Shown: piece by piece, positions 1-12,370 of the stretch | Position numbering within the stretch: the stretch's first letter is position 1 | Layout: every line of letters begins with the position of its first letter | Notes under the pieces: model-generated | What the model saw: the letters and a program-made list of their open reading frames with translations, nothing else | Databases searched by the model: none | Told to the model about the DNA's origin: nothing | Assembly (NCBI GenBank): GCA_002914845.1 | Contig: JXTC01000215.1 | Span: 53,842 to 117,841, forward strand | Direction: 5' to 3' | DNA from: Trema orientale | Taxonomy: Eukaryota; Streptophyta; Magnoliopsida; Rosales; Cannabaceae | DNA: 64,000 bases | Made by a program: the position numbers and the translations under genes

Positions 1-594
1 TCCTCTTCTTTTCAGTTCCCTCCTTAGAGGCCTAATGCCTGTACTAATTAACTGCTTTTCAGGGTGAACCCGTAAGTTCACATAATTCTCTTTCTATAAT
101 GGAGCAATATCACCACCCATCTGTCAATTGTCAATTAATTCTTGGTCATCGAGACTTATGGCTATTTGGACGTTTATTTAGGTTTAGAACCCCTCTTTTA
201 TCTCCATTTACACAAAACAAAGTGACTGAAATTTTACTATGAATCGTCTATATTCTAGTACAGCTTGGCACTTTCCTAGCGCACTGCCATTTAATCTACT
301 AGTCCACCTCAAACCCAAGATGATAGAATTCACTATAAATTCTAGTTTCCAACTTCTACCATGACAACCCTGAAATGTCATGCTTCCTCTCTTCTATGCA
401 CATTCCATCAAGTTTGATCATAATTTTACAACAGAAACTTATTAGCAAACCGTATCCAGCATGAATACAAGAAGCACCACAAACATGGTGAAGTAACTAG
501 CAAGTGAACATTATAATAAACGAGTAGGATACAGATCTATAACTGTGATATTAAACCGTCGACAATAAGCGAACATTCTAAAAAGTTATAATAC
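1..594 (-). other. DPMS3 intron, cut by the window edge
   Basis: This is intron sequence downstream (minus strand) of the second DPMS3 coding exon, whose donor reads CAG|GTATTA at 594/595. I looked for the short final exon that should encode the hydrophilic C-terminal tail and did not find it, so it probably lies to the left of the window. No other gene or repeat is recognised here. Confidence 0.6.
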
Positions 595-907
595 CTGCTG
601 CAACAGTATTGCTTCTTGAGGACAAGTTGGAAATCGCATGAGACCAACTCCAACCATTAATAGACCATAACATCCTAGAGAGACAATGAAATAGATAGGT
701 AGCTGGGAAGAAAATGAAACAGGGCAGCGGTAAGCTTTGTCTAAAAGAGAAAAACAAGTGAAATAAATAAAGTAAAAAAATTATTGAATGGTGACATAAA
801 CTCACCAACCAAGTATAACTACAAGGAAGAATAGATGTCTGCAAAAGACCAATCCAAAAGGAAGAAATGGCCACCAGAAATGTTATTATCTTTACAATAT
901 GCTTCAT
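595..907 (-). CDS. DPMS3: Dolichol-phosphate mannose synthase subunit 3 (5' part of the gene)
   Basis: DPMS3 is the small ER-membrane subunit of dolichol-phosphate mannose synthase. It anchors and stabilises the catalytic subunit that makes Dol-P-Man for N-glycosylation, GPI anchors and O-mannosylation. Two coding exons are visible. Exon 1 (907 to 806, 34 codons) begins MKHIVKIITFLVAISSFW and ends TWL|GTGAG. Exon 2 (702 to 595, 36 codons) begins after TTCCCAG with LPIYFIVSLGCYGLLMVGVG and ends QEAILLQQ|GTATTA. Both junctions are phase 0. The spliced 70 residues match plant DPMS3 from memory, including the CYGLLMVGVGLM and FPTCPQEA blocks. Two hydrophobic stretches (about residues 4-24 and 35-57) fit the two membrane helices of the family. 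About 15-20 C-terminal residues are missing because the last exon is outside the window. Just upstream of the ATG, GATGTAG|GAGG at 922/923 looks like a 3' splice site for a leader intron. Confidence 0.88.
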
Positions 908-1238
908 CCTTCGTCCTGCCTCCTACATCAGATTATGCAAAACCCTTGAACCAAACAATATATACCTATATCATAAGGTGCAGGCATTAAAAATTAAAGA
1001 ACCAAGAAAATGCAACCAAGCACAAAATGTAATTAACTATCCATACTGAAACAAATAATCCTTCATATATTCACGGTACAAAAAGTCTATCCAATTCAAC
1101 AAGCACTAGGCTATAGAAAAACAAACAATTTTTACCTAAGAACTAACACTTGAGGAAAAAAGAATTGTGAACAAATAGCTGCCATCAGAAGGGATGGATC
1201 GAAAAGTTATCTCATTATCCGGGAGTAATATAACTTTA

Positions 1239-1370
1239 ACCGGAAATCAAAGCCCTTGCGCAAAATCCCAACATCATTTGGCAGTTTTGGGTGAAATCAC
1301 CCCTTTTAATCAAAGCCCTTGCGCAAATTCCCAATAATCCAAAAAGGTAACCAATAAACTGAGCATAGGG
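1239..1370. repeat. Repeat segment shared with 17408-17458
   Basis: The stretch containing GGAAATCAAAGCCCTTGCG followed by AACATCATTTGGCAGTTTTG (1241-1291) recurs almost unchanged at 17410-17456. Part of it is also repeated in tandem at 1309-1335. It is probably a piece of a dispersed repeat. The second copy directly abuts the right flank of the Helitron. Confidence 0.6.
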
Positions 1371-1813
1371 AAAAAAAAAAATAGAAGTTCGAAACTTTTA
1401 ATCAACGGAGCAGCAAAAACCAATGATTTAACCAATAAATATTTACAAATATCTTAAATACAATGCATGACTTTGGGATGCATGCATTGAAAACCAAAGC
1501 ACCAAAATAAATGCAACAAAGCACAAAACTTTCGTGTAATTAACTATCTAATCTGAAACAAATTATCTCACATAAATTCAAGGCACCAATTCCTCATAGT
1601 TCCCCCCAGTTCGTAAACGAAAAAAAACAACTAGTCCTCCATAAATGTATTGTAAATATAACTAGTTGCCACAAGAAGGGATAGGTCTTTGAAGCTATTT
1701 CATTATCCGTGTGTAACATACAAGCCATGTTTACTAGTCCGTAATCAGTAAAGGGAATGAGTGGAAAGGGAATAGAGTGAATAAGAAACAATGAGTGGAA
1801 AAGGCTAAAATTT

Positions 1814-1906
1814 TCTTTCAGGTGAGTCTATTAAGGATTAGTGAATATGCCCATAATATCACCGGAAAGAGAATATTTACTAATCTTTAATAGACTCACC
1901 TGAAAG
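1814..1906. repeat. Short inverted repeat (hairpin)
   Basis: Two arms of about 35 bp (1814-1848 and 1872-1906), both containing TTTCAGGTGAGTCTATTAA, face each other around a 23-bp loop with only a few mismatches. This could be a solo or trimmed MITE end. No target duplication was identified. Confidence 0.7.
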
Positions 1907-4078
1907 AGAATCTTAGGAGCCGTTTGGTATAGGATTTGAAAACAAAGTTTTCAAAAAGTAGGATCCTATATAAAAACAAGGGTTGGGTTGTATTCAAAAT
2001 TTTGAAAATCTGAAAATTCGTTTCGTACAAGCATTTTCGAATAGTTTTCGAACTCAAAAGCAAGGAATTTGTGCTTGGTTGAGAATTTTTGAAATTAGTT
2101 TCTATTTTTCCTAAATTAGAAAGCCATGAAATAGCTCTCTACCTTAGATGGCCATTGAGCCACATCGTCATACTCGTAAGTTTAGGTGCCATAGTAATTG
2201 TGTTTGCTAAAATCAAGGAACTAATCCTTTTATGATATACTCTGAAAAATCAAAACAAATAAAAAGTACTAACTCTATTAACTCTCAAAGTAAACTAGGA
2301 ATGGCATTTAGAGTACCTGCGATGACGGAGATATCTTTGCCTTTGTACCTGTTTAAACAAAATTGAAACACCTATTATGAAGTTTTAAAACAAAAAGAGA
2401 AATATTAAAAAATACAAGTGTGAAACAACTGTTACTAATCCAAGTGCATGTACATCAATTAACAGAAGATACCTGATATTAGGAAGTCATATAGGCTAAT
2501 AAGTTTCTCCCTCTCTTTAATCTTTTGATTTGAATATCAGAATCAGGTTCTCTGTAATCATCGAGACATGTTTGTTTTACTTTATTAGAAACAAAAACAA
2601 ATATAACAGCAAAGAGGCCTATATTCTTTTTGAAGCACTTGTAGTTGCACTTACAGGACATGTTGGACAAGTCATGTGTTCATGTTATGTGGTTGGGAAA
2701 GTCCCACAAATATCCCTCCGCTCCTCATTTATCATTTTACTTAAGATATTCTAAAATTTAAGGAACTCGCATATGTTCTGTTGTTCTTTTTCTTTTTTTT
2801 TTTCCTTGTCACTCACTAATAGCATTATCACATGCCAAGCATATTCTGAGACTGAAACCAGCTACAATCTTCTTCTCAAGACCAACATCTTTATCTTATT
2901 TCATATAATAATCTAAACCAGATAGATCAAAAAGGCTGCACATCATGTATCCATCCATCATATGCATCCAACATCTGATCTATGTCAGAGCCATCTCTCT
3001 CTATTTCTTTCTCTATATATATAAAATATAAAAATATAAAGAGAAATGAAAAAAGAGAGAAATAACATGCGTTGAATAAGCTCTAGCTTTTTGGTTATTT
3101 CACTCTACGAGTCCATTTGATCTGTTTACAAATACTACTTCCCTATAATACAAGGTTCCTGTGACCCAATATAGATACGAAACCAAAACATTATTGATAC
3201 AGAACTTGATCGACATATTTGAATGAAAACAATATTTTTTGAGACTAAAAAAATGAACTAATCAGTTAAAATATAAGTAATTGCAATAAACTTGTATTCT
3301 AACCCCCCAACCCCCCAAAAAAAAAAATTACAGGGTTTTGAACATTTCAAAGAACGAATTAAACAAAAAGTAAAATCAAACCCTTCTCACCAGATAAAAA
3401 ATGGTGCAAAATCAATTGCGACATGTACAATACAAATATTGAACCTTAACTCAATTCTAGGATACAACTACTTCAATCAAATAATAAGCACCCACAATAG
3501 GGGAAGTAGAAAACAATGTTTGGCAACTAAGAATCTAGCAAATTTAATTCGTACTGAATTATTTGAGAACAATGTTTCTTCTCCAAAAACTAAGAGGGAA
3601 AGTGAATCAATAAGATCAAGACATCAATTATTTAAGGGGAAGAGAACAACAGAGCAAACAGTTTGTTCTTTTCCTATTCAAACACAAAAAAAGAGTAATG
3701 GGTTTTTCATCTTACACAAAAAAGAAGAATAAATAAACTGATCACGATGAAATTTCTCTCTATCCCTCTATTTTCTCAGCGACCAAACAGGTTAAAAAGA
3801 GTTCAAAATACAACCCAATACAACAATCCAACTACACATACAAATCTCACAACTATACTCAAAATTCCTCATCAGCAAAATCATTTTTACTTGGATTAGA
3901 GTAATAAGACACTCAAAAATTGTATACGAGGGAGAACCCTAATCTATTTTCCAATTCAGATGCAAATGAAATTGTCTGAATTTAAACCCCACAAATTGTT
4001 TGAACTTTTTTTGGGTAAAAGAATAAAACTGATGCAGATGCAAGAGAAGAGAAAAGGAGAAGGGAATTTCGAGGCTAC

Positions 4079-4250
4079 CTGCTATAGAATGAGTCGAGCT
4101 CGTCAATTGCCGGAGCTCGTCGATGGCAGAGGAGGAATCTGATTGAGTCAGCTTCAAGCTTCGTCCATGGCTGGAGCTCGTCAATGGTTAGAGGAGCTGA
4201 TTGGATCGAGGATCGTCAATGGCTGCGCAGAGGAGGAAAGAGCACTGGTC
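4079..4250 (-). other. Candidate 5' untranslated exon of DPMS3
   Basis: This minus-strand segment ends in a good donor (ATAGCAG|GTAGCC at 4079/4078) and is less AT-rich than its surroundings. It contains repeated GACGAGCTC motifs and a five-codon upstream ORF (ATGGACGAAGCT then stop). Its position and orientation suit a leader exon spliced to the site 15 bp before the DPMS3 ATG. The link to DPMS3 is inferred from position only. Confidence 0.35.
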
Positions 4251-4392
4251 TGGGTTTTGAGTAATATCCCAAAACGATAAAAAATCGTTTTTCTCAATTT
4301 TAGCCTATTTTTTGAGTTGGGCTTGGAAACAGTTTTGTGATACAAGCCCACCAAAACAAGTTTTTTTTTGACTCCGTGGTTTGACACTTTTT

Positions 4393-4943
4393 GGGGAAAT
4401 CAGACAATATACGGAGTTTCAAAAAAAAAAAAAATTGAAAAATACGTGATTTTGTATTTGTTAAGGTGCGGTACGGTTTTATTAGAAAAATACCGTTTCA
4501 TTAAAATATTTAGAAAAATATTATTTTTTAAAATAGTCACTAGTTTCTAATAATCAGTTTCTAGAAACTAGTAATTAGTAACCAAAGATATTTATAACTG
4601 TTATGTAACTGGTAACCAGTAACTAGTAAATAGTTTCCAGAAATCAGTGGTAACTATTTTAAAAATGATACTTTTCTAAATATTTTTTAAAAAGTGATAT
4701 TTTCCTAATAAAAATTGTACGAAAATTGAAAAAAAGTTTGACTTCCATATTACCAGTTTTATACAAGTTATAAATATCTTTGGTTACCAGAAACTAGTTA
4801 CTATTTTAAAAATGGTATTTTTCTAAATAGTTTTTAGAAAAGAGTATTTTTCTAATAAAAACTGTACTGTACCTTAAAAAATACAAAACCACTGTATTTT
4901 TCAAAAAAATTTTTTGAAATACTGTATATTGTCTAATTTCCCC
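4393..4943. mobile_element. Foldback MITE, about 550 bp
   Basis: The two ends are long imperfect inverted repeats of about 150 bp. The left end begins GGGGAAATCAGACAATATAC, and the right end read in reverse begins GGGGAAATTAGACAATATAC. The middle is full of short CTAGT/ACTAG-type repeats. There is no coding capacity. The long arms suggest a Mutator-like or foldback element, but no clean target duplication is visible, so the superfamily is uncertain. Its right end lies one base from the Helitron terminus. Confidence 0.7.
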
Positions 4944-5429
4944 ATTAGTAAATACGAGTGTTGGTGCTCGCACTTTTGCTGCAGACTAGATACAGAGTAT
5001 AGTAAATTGATAATAAAGTATTTGTTATATTATTTACAATAATTTATAATAATTAACAATAGGATAATATTTGTCTAAAGTATAGGAACATAGTTTTTAG
5101 AGAATAAAAAACATTAATATTCTAAAGTAGACTGATGATTTATTTTACAACTTTTATTTTCCTTTCATTTGCTGTTATTCTTTGCTGTAATTACAGGGAA
5201 AAAAGAAACAGAATGTAAGAACAAAAATTAAAATTAAATTATAAATTAGAGAAGAAGGAAAATAATGAATTTTTTGTTGTTAAGGTATGAAGTATTTATT
5301 GATAAGTACAAATAAATAAGGTACCTGATTAATTTTCGTTTTTTTGATGCCTCAGTTGATATTGTTTCAATATTATTAGTTAAATAATAGATAATATGTC
5401 TTTTCTTTAATTAAATTGAATATGAATTG

Positions 5430-7492
5430 ATGATTGTTTCCTACTTTTTTGTAATTTTTTTTGGATCAGGTGTTTTTAGATCAAGGGGTGGGGTCGGTAT
5501 TATTTCTGTTTCAAGGATGGTTGGCGGCACTGGAAGAGATAATGGAATTGATTCATCGTTATCGAATATTTTTGATACTATAGTATCAATTAATACTCTC
5601 CTGGTTCTGAAGTAAACCTAAAATATTTTTTTTTTACTCACATAATTATTCGATTATTGGTGGTAGCATTGTTGGATTAGTATAACCTTATTGTATTGTC
5701 AATACTGTGCACAGCTTTTAAATCAGAACCTGAGCTGCTTTTCGGAATATAGTTATGACTGTAAATCCTATTTCATCCTCGATTCTTGTATTTAATTTAT
5801 TCCTGTTGGAATAGTGAGGTGGAAATTTTTTTAGTATAATAAAGAAATAATATTTTAATTAATAACTAATAATATAAACTATATTTTTTTTCTTGTGTAA
5901 GTGAAATTGTAGTTTTTCTTCTATCTAAATCAATTTGAAAATATTAATAGGAATTATTTAGTTATGTTTTATACCATAGAATTGGAGTTGATGTGAGATG
6001 ACCGTCCGTGTCACACCACCATCCGCTTACTGCTTCTCGTATTTGTCTGGGGCATTATGAGCAAGAATTATAATACCAACCTTGATGTGTCTCGAATTTG
6101 TATATTGTCACTTTTATTGTAAATTTCATTCCCCAAGGATAAAAAAAATTGATGTTAATTTAAATCATAATATATATAATGATATTTTTGTTAATGTTAT
6201 CATATTTATGTTAACCTGTTGTGCTAATTGATCTAGCTGATTTAGTTCTGCAATTATTTTTCTGTTTTGTAATTTTTATTGTTCTGATGGTTAGATTTCT
6301 TTTGGAACAGGAGCTGGGAGGAATTCAAGATGTTGTGTTATGTGCTGAAACCTGAATAAGACGTTGGTAAAACGAGAGGAAAAAAATGGTAATTTTTAAT
6401 AAAGATAAATAAAATATGACATTTTTTTGTTTTATAACGAAAGAAGATATATAAAGTGATTATTATCTTGTTTTTAGTGCATTAATTTTGAGTAAGTAGA
6501 ATATATGAATATTTTTATACGTAGGTATAAAAGAGGATTATTAGTTACCTAGATACTGCTTTATTGTCATAGATGTAAATATGGCTATCGCCAGTTCTTC
6601 TAGAGTTTTTATCATATCAGTATTAAATTTTTTTGTTGTTTCTCCCTATAAGGTGATTTGAAGCTTCTCACTCCTGTAATTGAAATAAGATGATGTTAAA
6701 GTATGATTAAAGTAAAGTATAAAATATTTTCGAATATATAAATTTTGATATTAAATGAATTAATTACCTTATATTTTGTATTGTTAATGTTCATCTTGGC
6801 GTCATTTTTCCTTTGACATTAGTTTCTTCCAGGTCTTGTATTTCTGTTAGCATTCCTATAACATCTGGTAAAAGGGAAAAAAGATGATATGGAAAAATTT
6901 AAATGTGCATTGATAAATATTAGTAGAAAGATAGTATTATGACTAATAATACCTGATAATATGTCATAGATATCAGTTTTTGAAGATAGGTGATTAAAGT
7001 CTACGAAGTAAAATTTATGCATCCGGATATTTATTATCGGTGTTGTCATTGGAGTAAAGGATGTTGCTCTAGCGAATTACGACATTGCAATGTGGAGAAA
7101 CATTTTGTACTTTGGTTTATCTGGTGTGACATAAAAGTTGCTGACTCGATATATTTCTCATTCTGTTATTTGTTGCAGGATATGATCTGCATCTCGAGAA
7201 TTGTTCCGTGGATTGCTTCGTGCTGTATTTTATAAAAAATTATTTCGTTATTATATTATGTCTTGTTAAAATTAAGTGATAGTACATATACATGTTTTGT
7301 ATATTAAGTTGAACAAAAGCGTGATATGAAGTAATTTGATATTACTTTTTTTATCTCATGATCAACTAAAATACATTCAAGACTTATCAGGCATCCTGTT
7401 GTGTAATTGTTATTATACTAGAGTCTGCTAGTACGTACTTCAGTTGCTTTATAAATCTTGTTTGGTTTAAGTGATCGTATTGGTATTGCCAT
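5430..7492 (-). pseudogene. Helitron-borne RPA70-like single-strand DNA-binding protein (decayed)
   Basis: This gene encodes an RPA large-subunit-like protein of the DUF223/OB-fold type carried by plant Helitrons, presumed to bind single-stranded DNA during rolling-circle transposition. The start is at 7492-7490 (MAIPIRSLKPNKIYKATEV). Further exons give an OB-fold segment (LECILVDHE, EAIHGTI, YRVSNFYVTPDKPKYK), then HKFYFVDFNHLSSKTD. That exon splices in phase (ATCAG|GTATT to ACCAG|ATG) into DVIGMLTEIQDLEE. A later exon at about 6655-6560 has a second OB strand set (SEKLQITL, AIAIFTSMTIKQYL). An exon near 6115-5990 shows the zinc-ribbon region (KFETHQGWYYNSC), and one near 5810-5700 the last OB block (LNTRIEDEIGFTVITIF). 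Near 5615-5430 there is a proline-rich tail. At least four in-frame stops (after TSRL, in HIAMS, in LQITL and in the zinc ribbon) mark it as a pseudogene. Confidence 0.75.
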
Positions 7493-7657
7493 TTTTTTTC
7501 TCTTTTTCTTTTTTTTTATCTGCAGGAACGAAAAAAGAATTGATAAAGTGTAGATAATATTAAGAATATTCGGAAATTTTATGTATAAAAGGTCTGTAAA
7601 TATATAGATAAATTTATATTAAGATCATACTTTAATATATAAATTAATAATATAATT

Positions 7658-10600
7658 TTATGCGTATATAATATTATGTAAAATTTCTTTGTAAACTATA
7701 TTTTTGACGTGATTTGGATATTTACCGATAGATTTATTTATTAATATATATAGGTTTTTAGGGGTTGTCACTCGTGATAAGGCTACATATAATTGACCGT
7801 GTGTAAAGATTTTATCTTTTAGATAAATGTCAATTTTATTTAGTGATTGTCCTTAGTTTTTATTTATTGTCATTGCATAATAAGTTTTTATAGGGAACTG
7901 TTGTCTTTTTAAACTAAACGGCCATTCGAACTCATTTACAACCATTTCTATTCTTGGAATATATATCTTTTCATTTTTGGTATTTGAATTTATAATTTGA
8001 CCTTCTATGATTTTATTTGTTAACTGTATAATAATAAGTCTTGTTCTATTATATAATCCCATTGATTGATTTAAATTTCATAATAACGTTATGGAGAGTT
8101 CCAACTTTGAGATTTAATTCATATGGTAGTATGCCATTAAAATTTAAAGTGTGTAAAAATTCTTGGGGATATAAGAGGTTAAGTTCATCGATATTTTCAG
8201 TTGAGGCCATTATTGTATTATAACTATAATAAATTTTTGATTCGTTAGGTATTAAAAATAATATATATGTATTTATATCGTCAGTTATTTTATTTTTTGG
8301 AGTTATTATTGCTCTATGTCGTATATAATCAATATTATCGAAGTTTTTTTACAAAATCATCATATATCAAATTTGAAATTTTTTTGATTGGATTTGAATC
8401 ATATTGTATTATATATTTTTCTAGTATTTTTATCCATGTAATATCTTTATTTTCAGGATCTTTTATTCCTTCTGCAGTACCATTTCCAACATTTAATATC
8501 CATTTTAAAAATTCTAAAATTTCATTTTTTTCCATTTCTGTGATATTTGGATTTTTTAATCTCATATTTTCTATTAAGGATAATAGTTTGAAATATGGCC
8601 ATAAGTAAGAGTTATTTATACTTGCATTTATTATGTCTTTTTTTGTTCTAGCAGGGATAACAGGTAGAATTTGCCGAAAATTACGACCTAATATAATTGT
8701 CATTCCACTAAAAGGTTAGTTAAAATTATTTTTTAAATCTTGTAGTGTTTTGTCTTCTACTTCAAAGTAATATTTGTTATTCATTGGTGCTTCATCCCAT
8801 AATATTAATGATATTTTCTCAATTAATTTTGCTAATTGAGTTCCTTTTTTGATATGGCAAGTAGATAATTTATCTGTTGATAAAGGTATTCGAAATCTTG
8901 AATGTGCAGTTTTGCCTTTAGGTAATAATAACGAAGCTATTCCAGAAGATGCGACAGCTAAAACAATTCTATTATTTGATCTAATTTTTGTAATAATTGT
9001 ATTCCATAAATAAGTTTTTGTAGTGCCTCCATGCCTATAAATAAAAAATAAGTTTTGTACTTTATTATTTAAGGATTTTATAATTTGTTCATAAATATAG
9101 CGTTGTTCATTATTTAATTTTTTTTAAAATGCTATTTTCTTATTTTAATTTGTTAATGTCATAGTCAGGTTCTTCTCGCAAAAGTTTATTATTTAAATTG
9201 TCGATTAATATTCCTATTGGTAAAGGTAAATTAAAATTTGTTAAAGTTGATGAATTTAGATTTAATTGCTTTTCTAGTTCATGTAATACATAGTTGTATA
9301 ATTCGTTTTCCAGAATTCGGAAGTTTGGACTATTGAATAAAGTTTTAATTCTGCGCAAAATTTTCTGTAATAAGCCTCCAATGATTTTCAAGTAATGTTG
9401 TTAGATTATTTACATTACAAATAATAAAATTATGGTAAATAATTGTCGTAATTATTGCGGGGTTGACCAAAATGAAGATTCTAATATTAATTCATTCCAT
9501 TCTTTATCATCTCTCAATAAACTTAATGCATTGCATGCTGCTTGATTTGTTGAATATGTTATACCATTAATAGTTCGTATAGATTCGAAGCTTGTTGTCC
9601 CTTTTTGATGATTCAGTAATAGTTTTAGGTAATATAATTTTTCAGAATTTGAGTGGACATAAAAAGTTCGTTCAATTGAATATCCTAATTTTCTTAGTGT
9701 CCAAATCTTGTCTTTATTATTCCATACCTGTTTAGTTGAAAATTGTATATATGAAAGTTTTCTGGCTTCTACATCAATTTTATTTATTTCTATCTATTCT
9801 GTTAAAGTTGTTCTTTGAATGCCTGGTTGTCTGATTATATTATCATGACGTTGATTTGAACGAAATGTTATATTTTACATGTGCGGTAAATGAATTGTTA
9901 ATCTTTGTATTGCTGGATTTCTATGATGTATAGGATATTCATATAATCTCCATATAGTTTCATATGGTATTATATATCGACAATTAATCTAATTTTTTAT
10001 TTCATCTATTTCTTTGTAAATTGTTTGACCAAATTGCTCTATGCATATATTATCTTCAATTATTGCTCTGATTCTGTCTGGGCATTTTGTTAAATATTTA
10101 AATAAATATTTTATTAACATTGATTGTGAACATATTTCAATATTAATATGAGCACGAAATTTTAAACATAAGTCTATATTATAAGGAACTATAAATCTGA
10201 TGTCTAATTTAATATTTTCTTTTTGCACGTAAAATGTTATATTTCTGCGTTTATAATTGACAAATCCATTTTCTTCTACAATTGTTTCGTTTTTAAATTG
10301 TTTAGGAAATCTTTTAAAATAAACTGAATTTTTCATACATGGAGCATTTGTTGTGGCAGCGCCACATGGTCCATGTATCATAAATTTTACTATGATATTA
10401 TATTTTTCCGGATTTTTTTTCAGGATATAGTATTTCAGCTGATATAAATTTGTCAACTTGTGATGGTTCAGATAATTTTTAATTAGGGTACAGCCAAAAT
10501 AGAAAGTGACAATGAGGTAGACCGCGCTTCCAAAATTCAACAACGTATAAATCTATGTTGTAAGATAAACATAAAAAATAAAAGAAATATGTTAGTGTTA

Positions 10601-12370
10601 TTTAAGAATAAAAATTAATATTTTATGCTCTTTATTTTGATTTATTAAATTAAGTAATATTGTCATACTCGCAATAATTGTTTTGAACACTTTTTCAATT
10701 TTAATAGTAGATAAAATTTAGTTTAATTTCATTTTAAAGCTTTTTGTAATTATATCTGGTTTGTCTTCAAGTTTTTTACTAAGAATTTTACTTAAGGCAC
10801 GTGTAATTTCAGGCCATTTAGGATTACATATAAATGTTATAAATAAATCAGGATTTCCATATTGACTATATATTGCTATTGCGTCTTGATAATTTTGGAT
10901 CATAAATCGTGGACTTCTATTGTGGTTAGAGGAAAGAATAATTCTTTTGTCAATTGCTCCAGCATCTGTATCTCCTCTGGTAACAGAGTCTTGGATGCCT
11001 TGATAAATTTTAGATCTTAAATTATTTTGATTTTTCTAACATAATCTAGTCGATCTTCTTCTACAGAAGTGTATGTATCGACTACATATTATTGGAAAAG
11101 TCTTCCACTTTTGAATAAAGTACTATTTACATTTTCTCGTTGTTGTAGTTGATAGCAGTAAAATGCTTTTATAGGTTATTCTGTTTGTAGAAGATTGTTT
11201 TCCTGGTCTGTCTATATTCCATCTTAAATCGGTTCTATAACCATCTTCTCCATATGGAAATAAGAGTGGATATTGTAAGGCCATGTAATATAGATGTAAT
11301 TTTGTAATTCTTTGTAAATTATTTGTTTTGTCTTATATTATAATATCTCTTCCTTCTTTATATTCACCAATATCTTCAACAATTAAACCTCCTATATTAT
11401 TTGATATAGGTAATTCATACTAGTTATTATCAGTGGATCGTCGTCCTATCAATCTTAATTTCATAGACGTAATTTCATTTTCATTGTACCTGTCTTTAAC
11501 CATACGAAAAAATTTTACTAATTTATTGTTTTCGTTAAGCATTCTGATTAAATTTTCTGTAATTAATTTTGTTAATTCCTTTGTTGTATCATCATATGAA
11601 AATATTGACATTCGATTATCAACTTTATTTTCTTATCATATATGTATAATTGAGCAAATCTTGGAGGATTATTATTACTTGGTAATAATGATCCCATTAG
11701 ATGATGTATTTGACCACTGATTTTAAAAATGTATAAACCATCTAAATTTTGTGCATTTTATTCTATATTTGCTCAGAAAGATATAAAGGCAAACATAGAA
11801 TTAAATGTTCGAATATTTTTGCAGAAATATGTACTCAAGGGTTCTCTATAATAATTAAGTAGTTGATCTAATATAGTGTGAGGATTTTTTAACAGAGGGA
11901 GTTTAATTTTTCCATCTTTACAACATAGATTATATTTTGGTGGATAAATTTTTTTAATAGATTCGTCAAACCAAAATGATGCGCTGCAGTATATGCGGAC
12001 GCAAGAATAGTCTCCAAGATCGTGATATTTATTAATATCACCTATAATATAATATTAAGGGTGAAAATTAAAAACACGATAATATATAAAGAATTCGATG
12101 TATAAGAAGTATAAAGAAAGTTTACTTTGCACATTATAATTACTTGACTCTGGTAGGTCAGTTGAATGAAAGAGATATCTTTCAGAGCTTGCAAGGCTTG
12201 ATATTGGAATATGCCTTGGTCGGTAAATATTTTCTGAGACCACACTGAAGTCATCGTGTTGATGATTCACAGTATCATCGCGGTTAAATGCAGAGTCTTC
12301 ATTTAGAAAATAAGGATGACGCGTTTATGTTGACGTCTTAAGGACGAAAAACTTTCTGATATTATTCTAT
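7658..12370 (-). pseudogene. Helitron Rep/helicase protein (HUH endonuclease plus PIF1-like helicase), decayed
   Basis: In full-length form this protein nicks DNA with a HUH/tyrosine Rep domain and unwinds it with a PIF1 helicase. In order on the minus strand: an N-terminal block (about 12360-12050, NHQHDDFSVVSENI); a cysteine-bearing segment near 12020-11900 (CSASFWFDESIKKIY, YNLCCKDGKIKLPLL); HHLMGSLLP near 11700; and the Helitron_like_N core (NYQDAIAIYSQYGNPDLFIT, 10903-10718). The HUH site is GLPHCHFLFW at 10506-10520. The downstream Rep part contains LIKYLFKYLTKCPDR (about 10125-10080). Then comes the helicase: a Walker A relic at about 9040-9020 (HGGTTKT, altered from the usual GGTGKT), Walker B LILWDEAPM near 8800, NFRQILPVIPARTKKDI near 8690, and the C-terminal motif GQLYVALSRVTTPKNL near 7760. 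The stop is at 7660-7658. Multiple stops and frame changes show it is dead, but domain order and spacing are complete. Confidence 0.85.

Larger units (their letters stand above)
908..4078 (-). other. Upstream region of DPMS3, probably a long leader intron
   Basis: About 3.1 kb of AT-rich DNA between the DPMS3 start codon and a candidate leader exon. It holds a duplicated 50-bp segment near 1239, a small hairpin at 1814-1906, poly-A/T runs and AT microsatellites near 3012-3040. No coding exon could be supported. Two splice-like islands (near 2316-2349 and 2472-2510) resemble exons on the minus strand but match nothing I recognise. Confidence 0.35.

Noticed and set aside
2316-2510. Two splice-flanked islands on the minus strand (YKGKDISVIAG and KERGKLISLYDFLIS)
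   Set aside because: They look exon-like but match no family I know and cannot be joined convincingly to DPMS3. Left out as coding features.
3292-3732. 146-codon plus-strand ORF upstream of DPMS3
   Set aside because: Low-complexity Lys/Asn/Thr-rich product with no recognised domain, in AT-rich presumed intron DNA. Chance open frame is more likely.
8267-8608. 113-codon plus-strand ORF
   Set aside because: It is the antisense shadow of the Helitron helicase, whose minus-strand motifs are clear.
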